Notes: generated by a model not told the origin, from the letters alone. A stretch of DNA of 64,000 bases from Spirochaetota bacterium (GCA_013426755.1 AP019861.1:2139271-2203270), one strand, 5' to 3'. Counted from the stretch's first letter, positions 53,527-62,893 are shown. Translations and numbers: made by a program.

Positions 53527-55523
53527 AATAGCTTATTGTTCTCTCATAATTTATTTAAAGACATCGTGCATTACCAGGACAAGATGTGGCAAAGCCCAAT
53601 AGTTAAAGTTTTAAAGCCGCAGCAATTGGCTGCAGCATTACACTCATTGGACTATTATTTAACATGTACCCATAACTATGTGTACCCATTTATACCCATC
53701 TTTTCAATTATTTATCCTAGCAAATGCTCTTACATCCTTAAATTTTAATAATTACTAAAACACAAAAATAATAAACTATTTTACAATATAATCTACTATA
53801 TTCGAATAAAGTCTCCTAGCGAGTTATTTATTGTTGATTTCCTTTAAAAATTAACTTTCTTCCAAAAAGAATTAATCTATCCTCATCACAAGTTATCTAT
53901 TTTCCACCGAATAAAACCTTATTTTCGCTTCCACTGCGGGGTGAATTTCAAAAACACATGCTTCGTCTAATTGAATGTTATATATACCTTATTTAATTGA
54001 ATGTTATACGTATCTTATTTAATTCAATGTTACGCATATCTTATTTAATTGAATGTTATATACCTTTTAAAGAATTGTTGTTTCGTTTTTAGAAAAATCT
54101 TTACTGGACAGTGCTACTTTACCGTACATATTACGGGCATACTATACAATCTATACAATCGGTTTATACAGTTGGTTATTTTAAGTGTGACTGGATGAAA
54201 TTAACATTGAATATTGAGACTTAAAATCGTGTCCATCTACCATAGACTTATATTATAACATACTATAATCGTTTACTGAACATATAATATATAAAATGGC
54301 ATCGAAAAGCTACTGACTGACTTGCTTTATTAAATATTGACCTGTTTTATTAGATATTGACTTGCTTTATTAGATATTGACCTGTTTTATTAGATATTGA
54401 TTTGCTTTATTAGATATTGACCTGTTTTATTAGATATTGACTTGCTTTATTAGATATTGACTTGCTTTATTAGATATTGACTTGCTTTATTAGATATTGA
54501 CTTGTTTTATTAGATATTGACTTGCTTTATTGGGTATTGACTTGCTTTATTAGATATTGACTTGCTTTATTGGGTATTGACTTGCTTTATTAGATATTGA
54601 CTTGCTTTATTAGATATTGACTTGCTTTATTAGATATTGACTTGCTTTATTGGGTATTGACTTGCTTTATTAGATATTGACTTGTTTTATTAGATATTGA
54701 CTTGTTTTATTAGATATTGACTTGCTTTATTAGATATTGACTTGCTTTATTAGATATTGACTTGTTTTATTAGATATTGACCTGTTTTATTAGATATTGA
54801 CCTGTTTTATTAGATATCAATTCTCATCACCAATGAATATTATGTGAAATCAACTTCATAATATGTGAAAAGCTATACGACAACTATATAAAAAAACTAT
54901 AGAATAGTATGTAACAAGCCATAGGATAATGTATAAAGAGAGATAGGATAGTATAAAAAATAGATGCGATAGTCCATTGAAAACTATATGATAGTATGTA
55001 AAAAGCTATTGCTAACTCAAATTCAGGTATTTAGCCGCATATATGCTTTTATTATGTTGACACTTTTTTATCTTGATTTTTCTAAAAATATTTAATTTCA
55101 ATCAACAGCAATTCGTTAATCAATGAAAATTAATTAATTAATCCTCATAATGACTCAATATTGATTGGTATTTAGAGTTCAACAATGTAAAATTGAGTTG
55201 CTTAAAGTTCAATAACATAAAATTGAATGTTTTAAAGCTCAATCATGTAGAACTCAACGATATAGAGTACAACCATACAATGCCCAGTAATGTTCATCGT
55301 GTTTATAAAAATTGTTACAATATGATCCACTTATTCCTGGCTTGGTGGATTGAACGATAACCTAAGCGATACAACATTCTCGTATTTATAACCCAAGCCA
55401 TACAACATTCTCGTATTTATAACCCAAGCCATACAACATTCTCGTATTTATAACCCAAGCAATACAACATTCTCGTATTTATAGCACAAGCAATGCAGCA
55501 TTCTCGTATTTATAGCACAAGCA
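53527..55523. other. 2-kb gene-free spacer upstream of der
   Basis: No gene found. Divergent promoters for cmk-rpsA and der should lie at its ends. Contents: a 26-bp unit, CTTATTTAATTGAATGTTAT and variants, in about four copies (53960-54065); the 25-copy 20-bp array (54321-54820); degenerate AAGTTCAATAACATAAAATTG-type repeats (55165-55280); and the 31-bp array entering der (55362-55547). Confidence 0.85.
54321..54820. repeat. 20-bp tandem array, 25 copies
   Basis: Unit CTTGCTTTATTAGATATTGA, repeated 25 times with no length change. Variation is limited to a few sites (CTTG/CCTG, GCTTT/GTTTT, TAGAT/GGGTA). Shares TAGATATTGA with the 37.7-kb array, which also has 20-bp phase. Confidence 0.95.
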
Positions 55524-55547
55524 ATGCAACATTCTCACATTTATACA
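55362..55547. repeat. 31-bp array overlapping the der start codon
   Basis: ACAACATTCTCGTATTTATA starts at 55371, 55402, 55433 and 55464, with variants at 55495 and 55526, all 31 bp apart. The last unit is the first eight codons of der. In the last two units the key triplet is ATG (55493 and 55524); in the earlier ones it is ATA. Confidence 0.95.
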
Positions 55548-57320
55548 GCGGCTTTAGTCGGCAAACCCAATGCTGGCAAATCATCACTATTTAATGCACT
55601 GCTTTCAAAAAATTACGCCATTGTGCATGAAGAAGCAGGCATCACACGTGATACGCTACGCGGAAACCTCCTATTAAATAGAAGTAACACGCAAACAACA
55701 ACTTCATCCCATCATGAACCAATATGGGTCTCTTTGCTAGATACAGCAGGCATCAATGAAAAATTAACCCAAATAAAGTCCTCTCACTCCACCCAACCTA
55801 ATTCTAACTTATTATCTGTAGGTAGTAAGAACTTCACCCAGAAAAACTTCGCCCAGAAAAAAATCAAAGAAAAATCACCCCCACGAGGCATTTTGAAAAA
55901 AAATTCCTCAAAAAAAGAGCCCAATTCCTCAAAAAAAGAACTTGCTTCACAGATTATAGAGCATATCCTTGCTACAGTACAAAATGCTGACATTGTAATT
56001 GTGCTCTTCGATATATACGATATTTCTGGAGAAGATCAAGATATCTTAGCCTTTCTCCGTACCCTAAATAAACCCATGTTAACCGTTTTTAACAAAGCCG
56101 ATCGTGAACTGGATGTCCCATTTTTACAAGCAGAAGCTCATGCACTCGGCGTCGTGAAGCCTATATTTGTATCCGCTAAAACAAATTTTAATCTCGACAC
56201 ACTCAAAATTAACCTTCTAAACCTCATTCAAAAACAAATCCAACAAAATATACCCCCCATCATCCATCACCAACGACAACAACCCGCTTATACGGTTAGC
56301 ATTGTAGGACGCCCTAACGCAGGAAAATCTTCTCTCCTCAATGCCCTCAACAAAAAAGAAACCGCCCTCGTTCATCACCAAGCAGGAACAACTCGTGACC
56401 TTATTGAAACCTTTATTACAACTAAGAACATTATTGACAATACGTCCATTGAAGCAGCAACTGCACCCACTCACATTGCTAAGCCTGAGCCTAAATCTCA
56501 AGCCACTAACTGGCAGTCTAATTCCAATTCCCCATCCAAACACACTCCTAGTAAAGAACTTGTATTACGAATACTAGATACAGCAGGACTACGCAAACGA
56601 AGCCGCAAACGCGCAGTAGTTGAAACGTTCTCCGTACAAAAAGTCATTCATGCCATCAATCAAAGCCACATCGTTATCATCCTTGTCGATGCCACCGAAA
56701 AAATAACCGATCAAGACAAAAAAATAGCCGCCATAGCCGAACATGCCCGCAAACCTTTTCTCATTGGAATCAATAAATGGGACCTCTACAAAAAAATAGC
56801 TCACAGCGAATCTTCCACCTCATCGTCATTGTCTGATCGCATTTTGTGGTCAGATTATTTAAGTCGTATAAAATTCCTATTCCCACTCAGCGAAAATTTT
56901 CCTATTATCAAATTGTCCGCACACACAAAACTAGGCTTAAATACCCTAATAAAAACGCTCACCACCCTCTTTCATTATTATCATCAACATATCAGTACCC
57001 ATGAAGTCAATGCCCTATTAAAAAAAGCAACCTCCCACTACCCACCACCCGCTCAAAACAAAGGACGTGCTTTAAAGATTTATTACGGACTACAAATCGA
57101 TACCACGCCACCCGTCATAAAAATCTTTATCAATCATCAATCCCTCTTAACCGCTAGCTATAGACAATATTTAATCAATTTTATCAAACGTGAGGCTTTC
57201 TTCAAAGGAATACCGCTCATCCTCCTTACAGAAGAAAAGCACGCCACCCGCAAGAAACCTACTTCCACGCAAAACTCTTTCAAAACAAAGCCCAACCTAA
57301 CACCCTCACCCACTCAATAG
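55524..57320 (+). CDS. der: GTPase Der (EngA)
   Basis: Ribosome-assembly GTPase with two G domains and a C-terminal KH-like domain. G1 of domain 1 is GKPNAGKSS (13-21) and of domain 2 GRPNAGKSS (262-270); DTAG, TRD, NKAD and NKWD motifs are present in both, and GRALKIYYGLQ opens the KH-like domain. 598 residues against 440-490: an insert of about 70 residues, Ser/Lys-rich and partly made of a 21-bp repeat (55902-55943), follows DTAGINEK in domain 1, and about 40 residues lie before DTAGLRKR in domain 2. Start ATG is within a 31-bp repeat, fitting the family N-terminus. Confidence 0.94.
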   Translation: MQHSHIYTAALVGKPNAGKSSLFNALLSKNYAIVHEEAGITRDTLRGNLLLNRSNTQTTTSSHHEPIWVSLLDTAGINEKLTQIKSSHSTQPNSNLLSVGSKNFTQKNFAQKKIKEKSPPRGILKKNSSKKEPNSSKKELASQIIEHILATVQNADIVIVLFDIYDISGEDQDILAFLRTLNKPMLTVFNKADRELDVPFLQAEAHALGVVKPIFVSAKTNFNLDTLKINLLNLIQKQIQQNIPPIIHHQRQQPAYTVSIVGRPNAGKSSLLNALNKKETALVHHQAGTTRDLIETFITTKNIIDNTSIEAATAPTHIAKPEPKSQATNWQSNSNSPSKHTPSKELVLRILDTAGLRKRSRKRAVVETFSVQKVIHAINQSHIVIILVDATEKITDQDKKIAAIAEHARKPFLIGINKWDLYKKIAHSESSTSSSLSDRILWSDYLSRIKFLFPLSENFPIIKLSAHTKLGLNTLIKTLTTLFHYYHQHISTHEVNALLKKATSHYPPPAQNKGRALKIYYGLQIDTTPPVIKIFINHQSLLTASYRQYLINFIKREAFFKGIPLILLTEEKHATRKKPTSTQNSFKTKPNLTPSPTQ

Positions 57321-57498
57321 CAGCAATACTATAACTCTCTCTACAAATTAACTATCTCCACAAACTAACCATTTCCATAGACTAACCATTTCTACAGATC
57401 AACTGTCTCTACGATTGACTTTAGCAGATATTCATTTTCATCACCAAAGATTATATATTTATCTCTACAAATTCTTTAAGAAATCACAGGAAACCACA

Positions 57499-58176
57499 AT
57501 GACCGATCTTTTACTACTATTATTATGGATGCTAGCAACTTATCTAATAGGGGCTATTCCATTTGGATATATTGTCGGGAAATGGCATCAACTAGACATT
57601 CGCAACTATGGCAGCCACAACATCGGAGCATCCAATGTAGCACGTGTGATTGGTAAATACTGGGGTATAGCCGTATTTTGTTTGGATTTCTTAAAAGGCT
57701 ATATTCCCGCCCACCTGACCGCTTATTACTGGCTCTACCGTTCTGATTTGACGCCATTACTCCAATATCTAAGCATCACGTGTTTATTTCTACCCATTGT
57801 AGGACATCTTTACTCGGTTTTTCTCAAATTTAAAGGCGGCAAAGCCGTCGCTACCGCAGCAGGGTTACTAGCCATGCTCTCAATATTTACTTTTTTAACA
57901 ACATTGTTCATATTCATCCTTGTCTTCTACAAATTCCGTATTGTTTCAATAGCTTCACTGAGCGCAGCTTTAGTCATGCCATTAGTTTTTCTAGCAAGCA
58001 CATTGCCTTCATTCACATCCGTTCTAGCCCCATTTCATCTTACGAATACACCGCTTGTAAGGGTATTTCCGTCCACATTTCTACTCAGTCTTAGCATATT
58101 GAGTTTAATCGTTATTATTCGCCACAAGTCCAACATTAAACGGCTCTGGCAGAAAACCGAACCTCCCTTAAAATAA
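57499..58176 (+). CDS. plsY: Acyl-phosphate:glycerol-3-phosphate acyltransferase PlsY
   Basis: Transfers an acyl group from acyl-phosphate to glycerol-3-phosphate at the inner membrane. 225 residues from the ATG at 57499, chosen because AGGAAA precedes it by 6 bases and the hydrophobic N-terminus begins there (the frame can be extended to 57415). Motifs: YLIGAIPFGYIVGK, the glycerol-phosphate loop NYGSHNIGASNVARVIGK and VGHLYSVFLKFKGGKAVATAAG. Five to six membrane segments. Downstream of der on the same strand. Confidence 0.93.
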   Translation: MTDLLLLLLWMLATYLIGAIPFGYIVGKWHQLDIRNYGSHNIGASNVARVIGKYWGIAVFCLDFLKGYIPAHLTAYYWLYRSDLTPLLQYLSITCLFLPIVGHLYSVFLKFKGGKAVATAAGLLAMLSIFTFLTTLFIFILVFYKFRIVSIASLSAALVMPLVFLASTLPSFTSVLAPFHLTNTPLVRVFPSTFLLSLSILSLIVIIRHKSNIKRLWQKTEPPLK

Positions 58177-59067
58177 AATTATTCATAAACCACCCCCTAT
58201 TCTCCTCTCTACCTAGCTAGAAATAGCTTAAACTACCCCCCTCTCCTGCTCCTAGTAGCACCCTATAACCTATCCATTAGCTAACCCGCCTAGGGTTAGA
58301 TAGCTCTAATTAGTCCTAACTAGTCCTAGCTAGCCCTAATTAACCCATTATAAAAAACATACCACTAAAAAAATTTTTACGTGGCCGATTTAATAATAAA
58401 TCCCGTCTAAAACATAAATCCTTTCATGCCATTAACCTATACAGCTACATGCGTGTACAACATAACCTCCTTTCTATCTATCTATCTATCCACGCATCCT
58501 CTCTCAATACTCTAATAACATCACCGCATCCTAATGACATTACCTGGTAAGATGTAGCATGAAAATATTATAATCATAGTAAGCACCTCACCTCCACATT
58601 CACCCCCAGCACACATAAAAAATCAAACCATAACTTCACATTTCTCTACCATGATATATAAAAAATATGTTAAATTTAATTTTAATTGAAATTAAATTAA
58701 AGATATTCTTTTTTTAGTTTTCTTAGATTAATATGTTATAATAGATAATACGTATGGAAGAATGATCATTAATAAATAACTATTGTAACCATCTTAAAAA
58801 TATATTTTTATTAAGGTAAAGTTATAACGTTTATAGTAACATCATCGTTGCCGTAATTAATGTATACCTATCTTTAAAAGATTATCTATAATAATGCTTA
58901 CAGTAAGACCTTGTCATTAGGATATTTAATTGTCTTAGCCATGATACTGAAAGCAGCCAAACGATATTATCTTTAAAGTGATATTATCTTTAAATACTCT
59001 ATCAATCTTCTTCAAGTATTAAAACAAAAGACCATTTTTAATCTGATTAATTTACAGGAGAACATAA
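58177..59067. other. 890-bp intergenic region with hairpins and direct repeats
   Basis: No gene. A perfect 7-bp hairpin CTAACCC-GCCTA-GGGTTAG lies at 58281-58299 (possible plsY terminator, without a T run). An AT-only near-palindrome followed by seven Ts lies at about 58677-58715. GATATTATCTTTAAA occurs twice (58963-58977, 58980-58994), 17 bp apart, 75 bp before the histone-like gene, like an operator. Confidence 0.6.
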
Positions 59068-59298
59068 ATGGCAACATCAAAACAAATCACTCAACGCATC
59101 AAGCAGAAACAAGTGCGTGTAAAAACTTTATCTATAGAACTTAAAAAAGTCAATAGCGAAATAGTAAAGCTAAAGGCTGATCATAAAAAAGCTGTAGATA
59201 TGGAAAAAAAAGCCATGATGGCTAAAAAGAAAACTGCTAAGAAAAAACCTGCTAAGAAAAAACCTGTTAAGAAAAAAACCGCTAAGAAGAAAAAATAA
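59068..59298 (+). CDS. Histone H1-like Lys-rich protein
   Basis: 76 residues. Residues 1-50 form a helix with heptad features (QITQRIKQKQVRVKTLSIELKKV); the rest is AKKKP/VKKKT repeats like the C-terminal tail of histone H1 and of chlamydial HctA/HctB-type proteins. Such proteins bind and compact DNA. AGGAG lies 7 bases before the ATG, one of the strongest binding sites in the window. A 12-bp stem hairpin follows (59330-59375). Whether it binds the AT-rich arrays is unknown. Confidence 0.8.
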   Translation: MATSKQITQRIKQKQVRVKTLSIELKKVNSEIVKLKADHKKAVDMEKKAMMAKKKTAKKKPAKKKPVKKKTAKKKK

Positions 59299-59329
59299 TC
59301 TTATCGGTACTAAACCTTAACCCTTAACC

Positions 59330-59375
59330 CCTAGTGGCAGCTGTTTTTTCTTAGACTATAACCGCTGTCACTAGG
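59330..59375 (+). terminator. Hairpin after the histone-like gene
   Basis: CCTAGTGGCAGC (59330-59341) pairs with GCTGTCACTAGG (59364-59375) with one G-T wobble; the T-run lies inside the 22-base loop, so an intrinsic terminator is possible but not classical. Confidence 0.5.
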
Positions 59376-59517
59376 AACTCGTCATAAGTTAAATCGATCG
59401 TACGCTATAACATATGCCTACGTCATCAAAAACGTCTTATCCTCCTAACAGTCTAGTAGCGTCCTAATCAATACACATCGTTAAAAGTCTTTTGTGTCAT
59501 TTTTTTTCTAACTTTCA

Positions 59518-59775
59518 ATGACCAAACGCCACTATATCTACAAACACTGGAAGTTAGCCTTCCATCTGATCTTTAAAACACGCCATTTGGGTGTTAATAA
59601 TTGCTTTTATAGTCGCTCTCCTTCGCCGTACGGACTGCCATTGCCACGTATCATCTTAAATACGCTGTTAATTTTTCCACTGATTGAAAATTTCAAATGC
59701 ATGAAATGGCGCATGAGTCCTCCTATCGGCTTCACTCCACGTGAAGAATATCACACCCTGTTTACAAAAAAATAG
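59518..59775 (+). CDS. Hypothetical small protein
   Basis: 85 residues, rich in His/Lys/Phe/Pro with a short hydrophobic part (IILNTLLIFPL). No motif recognised and no good ribosome binding site. The frame is open for its whole length in DNA that is otherwise stop-rich, so it could be real. Between the histone-like gene and the Fe-S carrier gene. Confidence 0.4.
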   Translation: MTKRHYIYKHWKLAFHLIFKTRHLGVNNCFYSRSPSPYGLPLPRIILNTLLIFPLIENFKCMKWRMSPPIGFTPREEYHTLFTKK

Positions 59776-59900
59776 TCGTTTTTTTTCAATTATAGGTTAT
59801 ATTAATAATAAAGCCGCCTTCGTACAATAACACCTACCATAATCACATATTATCACCCCATATATAATAATAGAATCACTACTAAAAAAAGGAGTCCACC

Positions 59901-60350
59901 ATGCCAACAACCCAAGAAAATTCTAAAAACATTCCCTCTTCTCACCAGCAATCTGCTCACAATGACACTGACCAAGAACATCCAACCCAACAAATTGTCA
60001 CACTTACCGGTAATGCTATCTCTGAAATAAAACGACGGCTAACAGCCCAACCCAATTCTAATGACAAAGCAAATTCACTGCCCACACAAAATCTAAAATC
60101 AGGACTACGCTTAGGTGTTAAAGGCGGCGGCTGTTCAGGATTATCTTACATCATTGATATTGATGAGCCTAAGGAAAAAGATCATATTGACCTCAGTTAT
60201 GGATTTCCCGTCTTTATCGATCCTAAGAGCAGTTTATATTTAAAGGGAATCGTATTAGATTACGAAGGAGGATTTATGGGCAGCGGATTCAAATTTAATA
60301 ATCCTAACGCATCCAATACGTGTGGATGTGGCGAATCATTCTCGCTTTAA
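59901..60350 (+). CDS. A-type iron-sulfur carrier (IscA/ErpA/HesB family)
   Basis: Delivers Fe-S clusters to target enzymes. Three conserved Cys: C78 in GGGCSGLSY and C141/C143 in NTCGCGESF. 149 residues; the first 32, Gln/Ser/His-rich, are an extra tail before VTLTGNAISEIKR. The ATG follows AAGGAG at 6 bases. YgfZ, next on the same strand, also serves Fe-S enzymes. Confidence 0.92.
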   Translation: MPTTQENSKNIPSSHQQSAHNDTDQEHPTQQIVTLTGNAISEIKRRLTAQPNSNDKANSLPTQNLKSGLRLGVKGGGCSGLSYIIDIDEPKEKDHIDLSYGFPVFIDPKSSLYLKGIVLDYEGGFMGSGFKFNNPNASNTCGCGESFSL

Positions 60351-60421
60351 CATCACTGCTCCTAAGCCCCCCGCAAATAACCTCGCACAGCCGACCTCCA
60401 ATTTTTTTCAAGTTGGCCCCA

Positions 60422-62407
60422 ATGAAGCTGCAGCAACAAGTAAACTCCACCACTTCATTGCCCCAGCCCTTAAGCTGGTTCACGCTAGATAGTCTCTTTT
60501 CATGTATTAAGCTCTCAGGAAAAGATGCCCTTAAATTTTTAGAAGCAATCACAACCCAGACATTCAAAACCCTTATCCCACCAAGCCGTAGCAAGCAAGC
60601 CGTCTCAGCACTATGCTCGCACCCAGCCCTCCCAAGTGCTATCCTAGATAAAAATGCTAAAATACGCGTTCTCTTCTATCTCTACCCCACCTCAATACCT
60701 AACACATTTATTCTCCTAGTAGTCAAAGCGTATCACCAAGTACTCCTAAAAATATTAGCAGAGTACCATTTTACAGAAGCTATTGATTACAAAGTTCTAA
60801 CTACCGATGAAATTTTTATACGCTCTCCGCATTATCCTGCCCAAAATTTAAATAACAATACACTTCCACCACCACCTCCTACCCTCCATAAAGAAGTAAT
60901 CGCTCCCTCAACCCATTTAGAAATGCTCACTCAAGCTCCATATAAAGAACTTCTCACATTAAACATCACCAATACTCCAACAGCAATCACAACCCATACA
61001 GAACTGCTCATCCTTAGAACACCGTTTACAACCACCTCTATAAATGATAATACAAGCGCCCCCCCTACACGAGAAGTAGAACTACTCTACATTACGCTCA
61101 AATCCGAGAAGACGAGTTCACAAAAAGATCAAACTAAAAAACAACCTAGCACCACAGCTGCTTTAAGTCCTAGCACTACAGCTGCTTTAAGTCCTAGCAC
61201 CACAGCTACTTTAAGTGATTATCTTAAGAAACAACATTTATCTATATATCCAATGACGGATTGGCATCAGAACCGACTTACTAGGGGGAATCTTTTACTG
61301 GGTAGCGAAATTAGAGCCAATGATTTTATTTTAGAACTTCCAAATGCTCATGAGTACATTGCTATCCAGAAAGGATGTTACCCAGGACAAGAGATCATTG
61401 CTAGAATGATGAGTCATGAACGACAATCTACTAAGAAACTAGTTCGTCTCACATTCGAAGCGCCTGATCTCCCATCGTTTACCCCCAAAGACGTCTTAAA
61501 AAATGAAGACCGTATCCTAGGCGAAGTTCGTAGCACGTTCTTCGCTCGCAATCAACCCAAGACACTATCTGTCATCGCTTTACTTCACAAAGACTATTAC
61601 ACAGCAGGAACAACCTTCCCGCTGCTTCACGAAGAGCGCATATATAACACAACCGTAAATGAACTAGCCATAACCAGCGCCACCGAGCCAACCCACACAG
61701 AGCAACCTCGCTTAAAAGAACTAGCCACGCTTCATGAAAAAGGACTCAGAGCCTACCATAACGATGATTACAACCTGGCAGAAACCATCTTTAAAGACAT
61801 TTTACAACAAAAACCCTCATCAGCAGACAGTTTAGAAGCCCTAGCCGTTATAGCCGAGCGCAAGGGCAATTTAGACGAAGCTATCAAACTCAATAAAAAA
61901 CTCAAAGCTCTCACACCAACAGCCATTATGCCGCATACCAATCTATCACGACTTTATATGTTAAAAGGGTGGATCGATAAAGCCGAAGCTGAGCAGCAAA
62001 AATCAACCCTGCTATCTATGAAACAAATCTCGCAACAAAAAACGCGTGAACGCGAAGCTGAAAACCTTAAAGCCAAACTAGAAGAAAAACGTAAACAAAA
62101 ATTGCAATTATTCCACCAAGCACTCACCCTTGATCCCAAAGACACCATAGCGCTGTTCTCACTTGGAAAATTATTTTATGAAAGTAAAGACTACTCTCAA
62201 GCAGCCTCATATCTAGAACGCCTCTTAAAACTAACAAATGAACACTCAACAGCGTATTTATTTTATGGAAAAACCTTATGCTCACTAGGACGCCATGAAG
62301 AAGCTGCCCATATCTTTAAAACAGGATGCAAATCAGCCGAGCAGCAAGGACATTTCGCCCCACTCAAAGCGATGAAGTACGAACTCAGCGAACTCAAACA
62401 AACCTAA
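60422..62407 (+). CDS. YgfZ/GcvT-like protein fused to a TPR domain
   Basis: 661 residues from the ATG at 60422 (the frame is open back to a GTG at 60320, inside the Fe-S carrier gene). Residues 1-330: folate-binding GcvT-like fold with LSGKDALKFLEAITTQ and the YgfZ signature KGCYPGQE (C319). A linker includes a 24-bp in-frame repeat encoding PSTTAALS (61145-61216). From about 430 there are tetratricopeptide repeats (GLRAYHNDDYNLAETIFKDIL, IAERKGNLDEAIKLNKKL, LFYESKDYSQAASYLERLL, GKTLCSLGRHEEAAHIFKTG) with a charged helix between. YgfZ aids repair or assembly of certain Fe-S enzymes; TPR would bind partners. Such a fusion is not typical. Confidence 0.85.
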   Translation: MKLQQQVNSTTSLPQPLSWFTLDSLFSCIKLSGKDALKFLEAITTQTFKTLIPPSRSKQAVSALCSHPALPSAILDKNAKIRVLFYLYPTSIPNTFILLVVKAYHQVLLKILAEYHFTEAIDYKVLTTDEIFIRSPHYPAQNLNNNTLPPPPPTLHKEVIAPSTHLEMLTQAPYKELLTLNITNTPTAITTHTELLILRTPFTTTSINDNTSAPPTREVELLYITLKSEKTSSQKDQTKKQPSTTAALSPSTTAALSPSTTATLSDYLKKQHLSIYPMTDWHQNRLTRGNLLLGSEIRANDFILELPNAHEYIAIQKGCYPGQEIIARMMSHERQSTKKLVRLTFEAPDLPSFTPKDVLKNEDRILGEVRSTFFARNQPKTLSVIALLHKDYYTAGTTFPLLHEERIYNTTVNELAITSATEPTHTEQPRLKELATLHEKGLRAYHNDDYNLAETIFKDILQQKPSSADSLEALAVIAERKGNLDEAIKLNKKLKALTPTAIMPHTNLSRLYMLKGWIDKAEAEQQKSTLLSMKQISQQKTREREAENLKAKLEEKRKQKLQLFHQALTLDPKDTIALFSLGKLFYESKDYSQAASYLERLLKLTNEHSTAYLFYGKTLCSLGRHEEAAHIFKTGCKSAEQQGHFAPLKAMKYELSELKQT

Positions 62408-62450
62408 GCCGCCAATCCCAATTAAACCCAATTGCGATCAAAAAGTATTT

Positions 62451-62771
62451 TTAAGAACTCTTTAAGATAGTCACCCGATTAGCGCAAACCATCATAAACC
62501 CACTCGTAAGCTCAAAGGACAATTCTCCAAGTTCTGCAGACCTTTCATTATCCAGCTCAGCCTTACGATCGTCGCTAGCAGTAGGTGGTAGTGCTTTTCC
62601 TCCTCCCTGAATGCGAATCGTACCCTTTGTCAATACCGTTATAAGCGGGGCATGATTTTTAAGAATCGCAAGCTCACCTAAGGCACCTCTAGCGAGCACA
62701 GCTGTTGCTGTTCCTGAGAAGAGCTGCATCTCTGGAGAAAGTACACTCACATGAAACGTTGCTTCATTCAT
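62451..62771 (-). CDS. atpC: F-type ATP synthase epsilon subunit, short form
   Basis: 106 residues. N-terminal beta-sandwich motif FHVSVLSPEMQLFSG, GELAILKNHAPLITVLTKG and C-terminal strand SFELTSGFMMVCANRVTIL are clear. The C-terminal helical hairpin, which acts as a rotation brake in longer homologues (about 130-140 residues), is absent. A low-complexity insert (about 58-80) lies in the sandwich. 122 bp after atpD on the same strand, in the usual atpD-atpC order. Confidence 0.9.
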   Translation of the reverse strand: MNEATFHVSVLSPEMQLFSGTATAVLARGALGELAILKNHAPLITVLTKGTIRIQGGGKALPPTASDDRKAELDNERSAELGELSFELTSGFMMVCANRVTILKSS

Positions 62772-62893
62772 TTTACTAACGACTCCATAAACCTATATAG
62801 ATTATCATAAAAACCTTCTAGTTCTAAGTAAAAATACTCGAATAAACAATATAGTTCTCAGCAACTTAGTAACTGATAAGGCAGCACATAATG

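Noticed and set aside
53536..53748. 70-residue plus-strand frame beside cmk-rpsA
   Set aside because: No binding site, no motif, in a region expected to hold the promoter of the divergent gene.
54321..54820. 20-bp array as CRISPR or as parS/iteron origin
   Set aside because: No variable spacers; no repA/parB/dnaA gene or DnaA boxes seen nearby.
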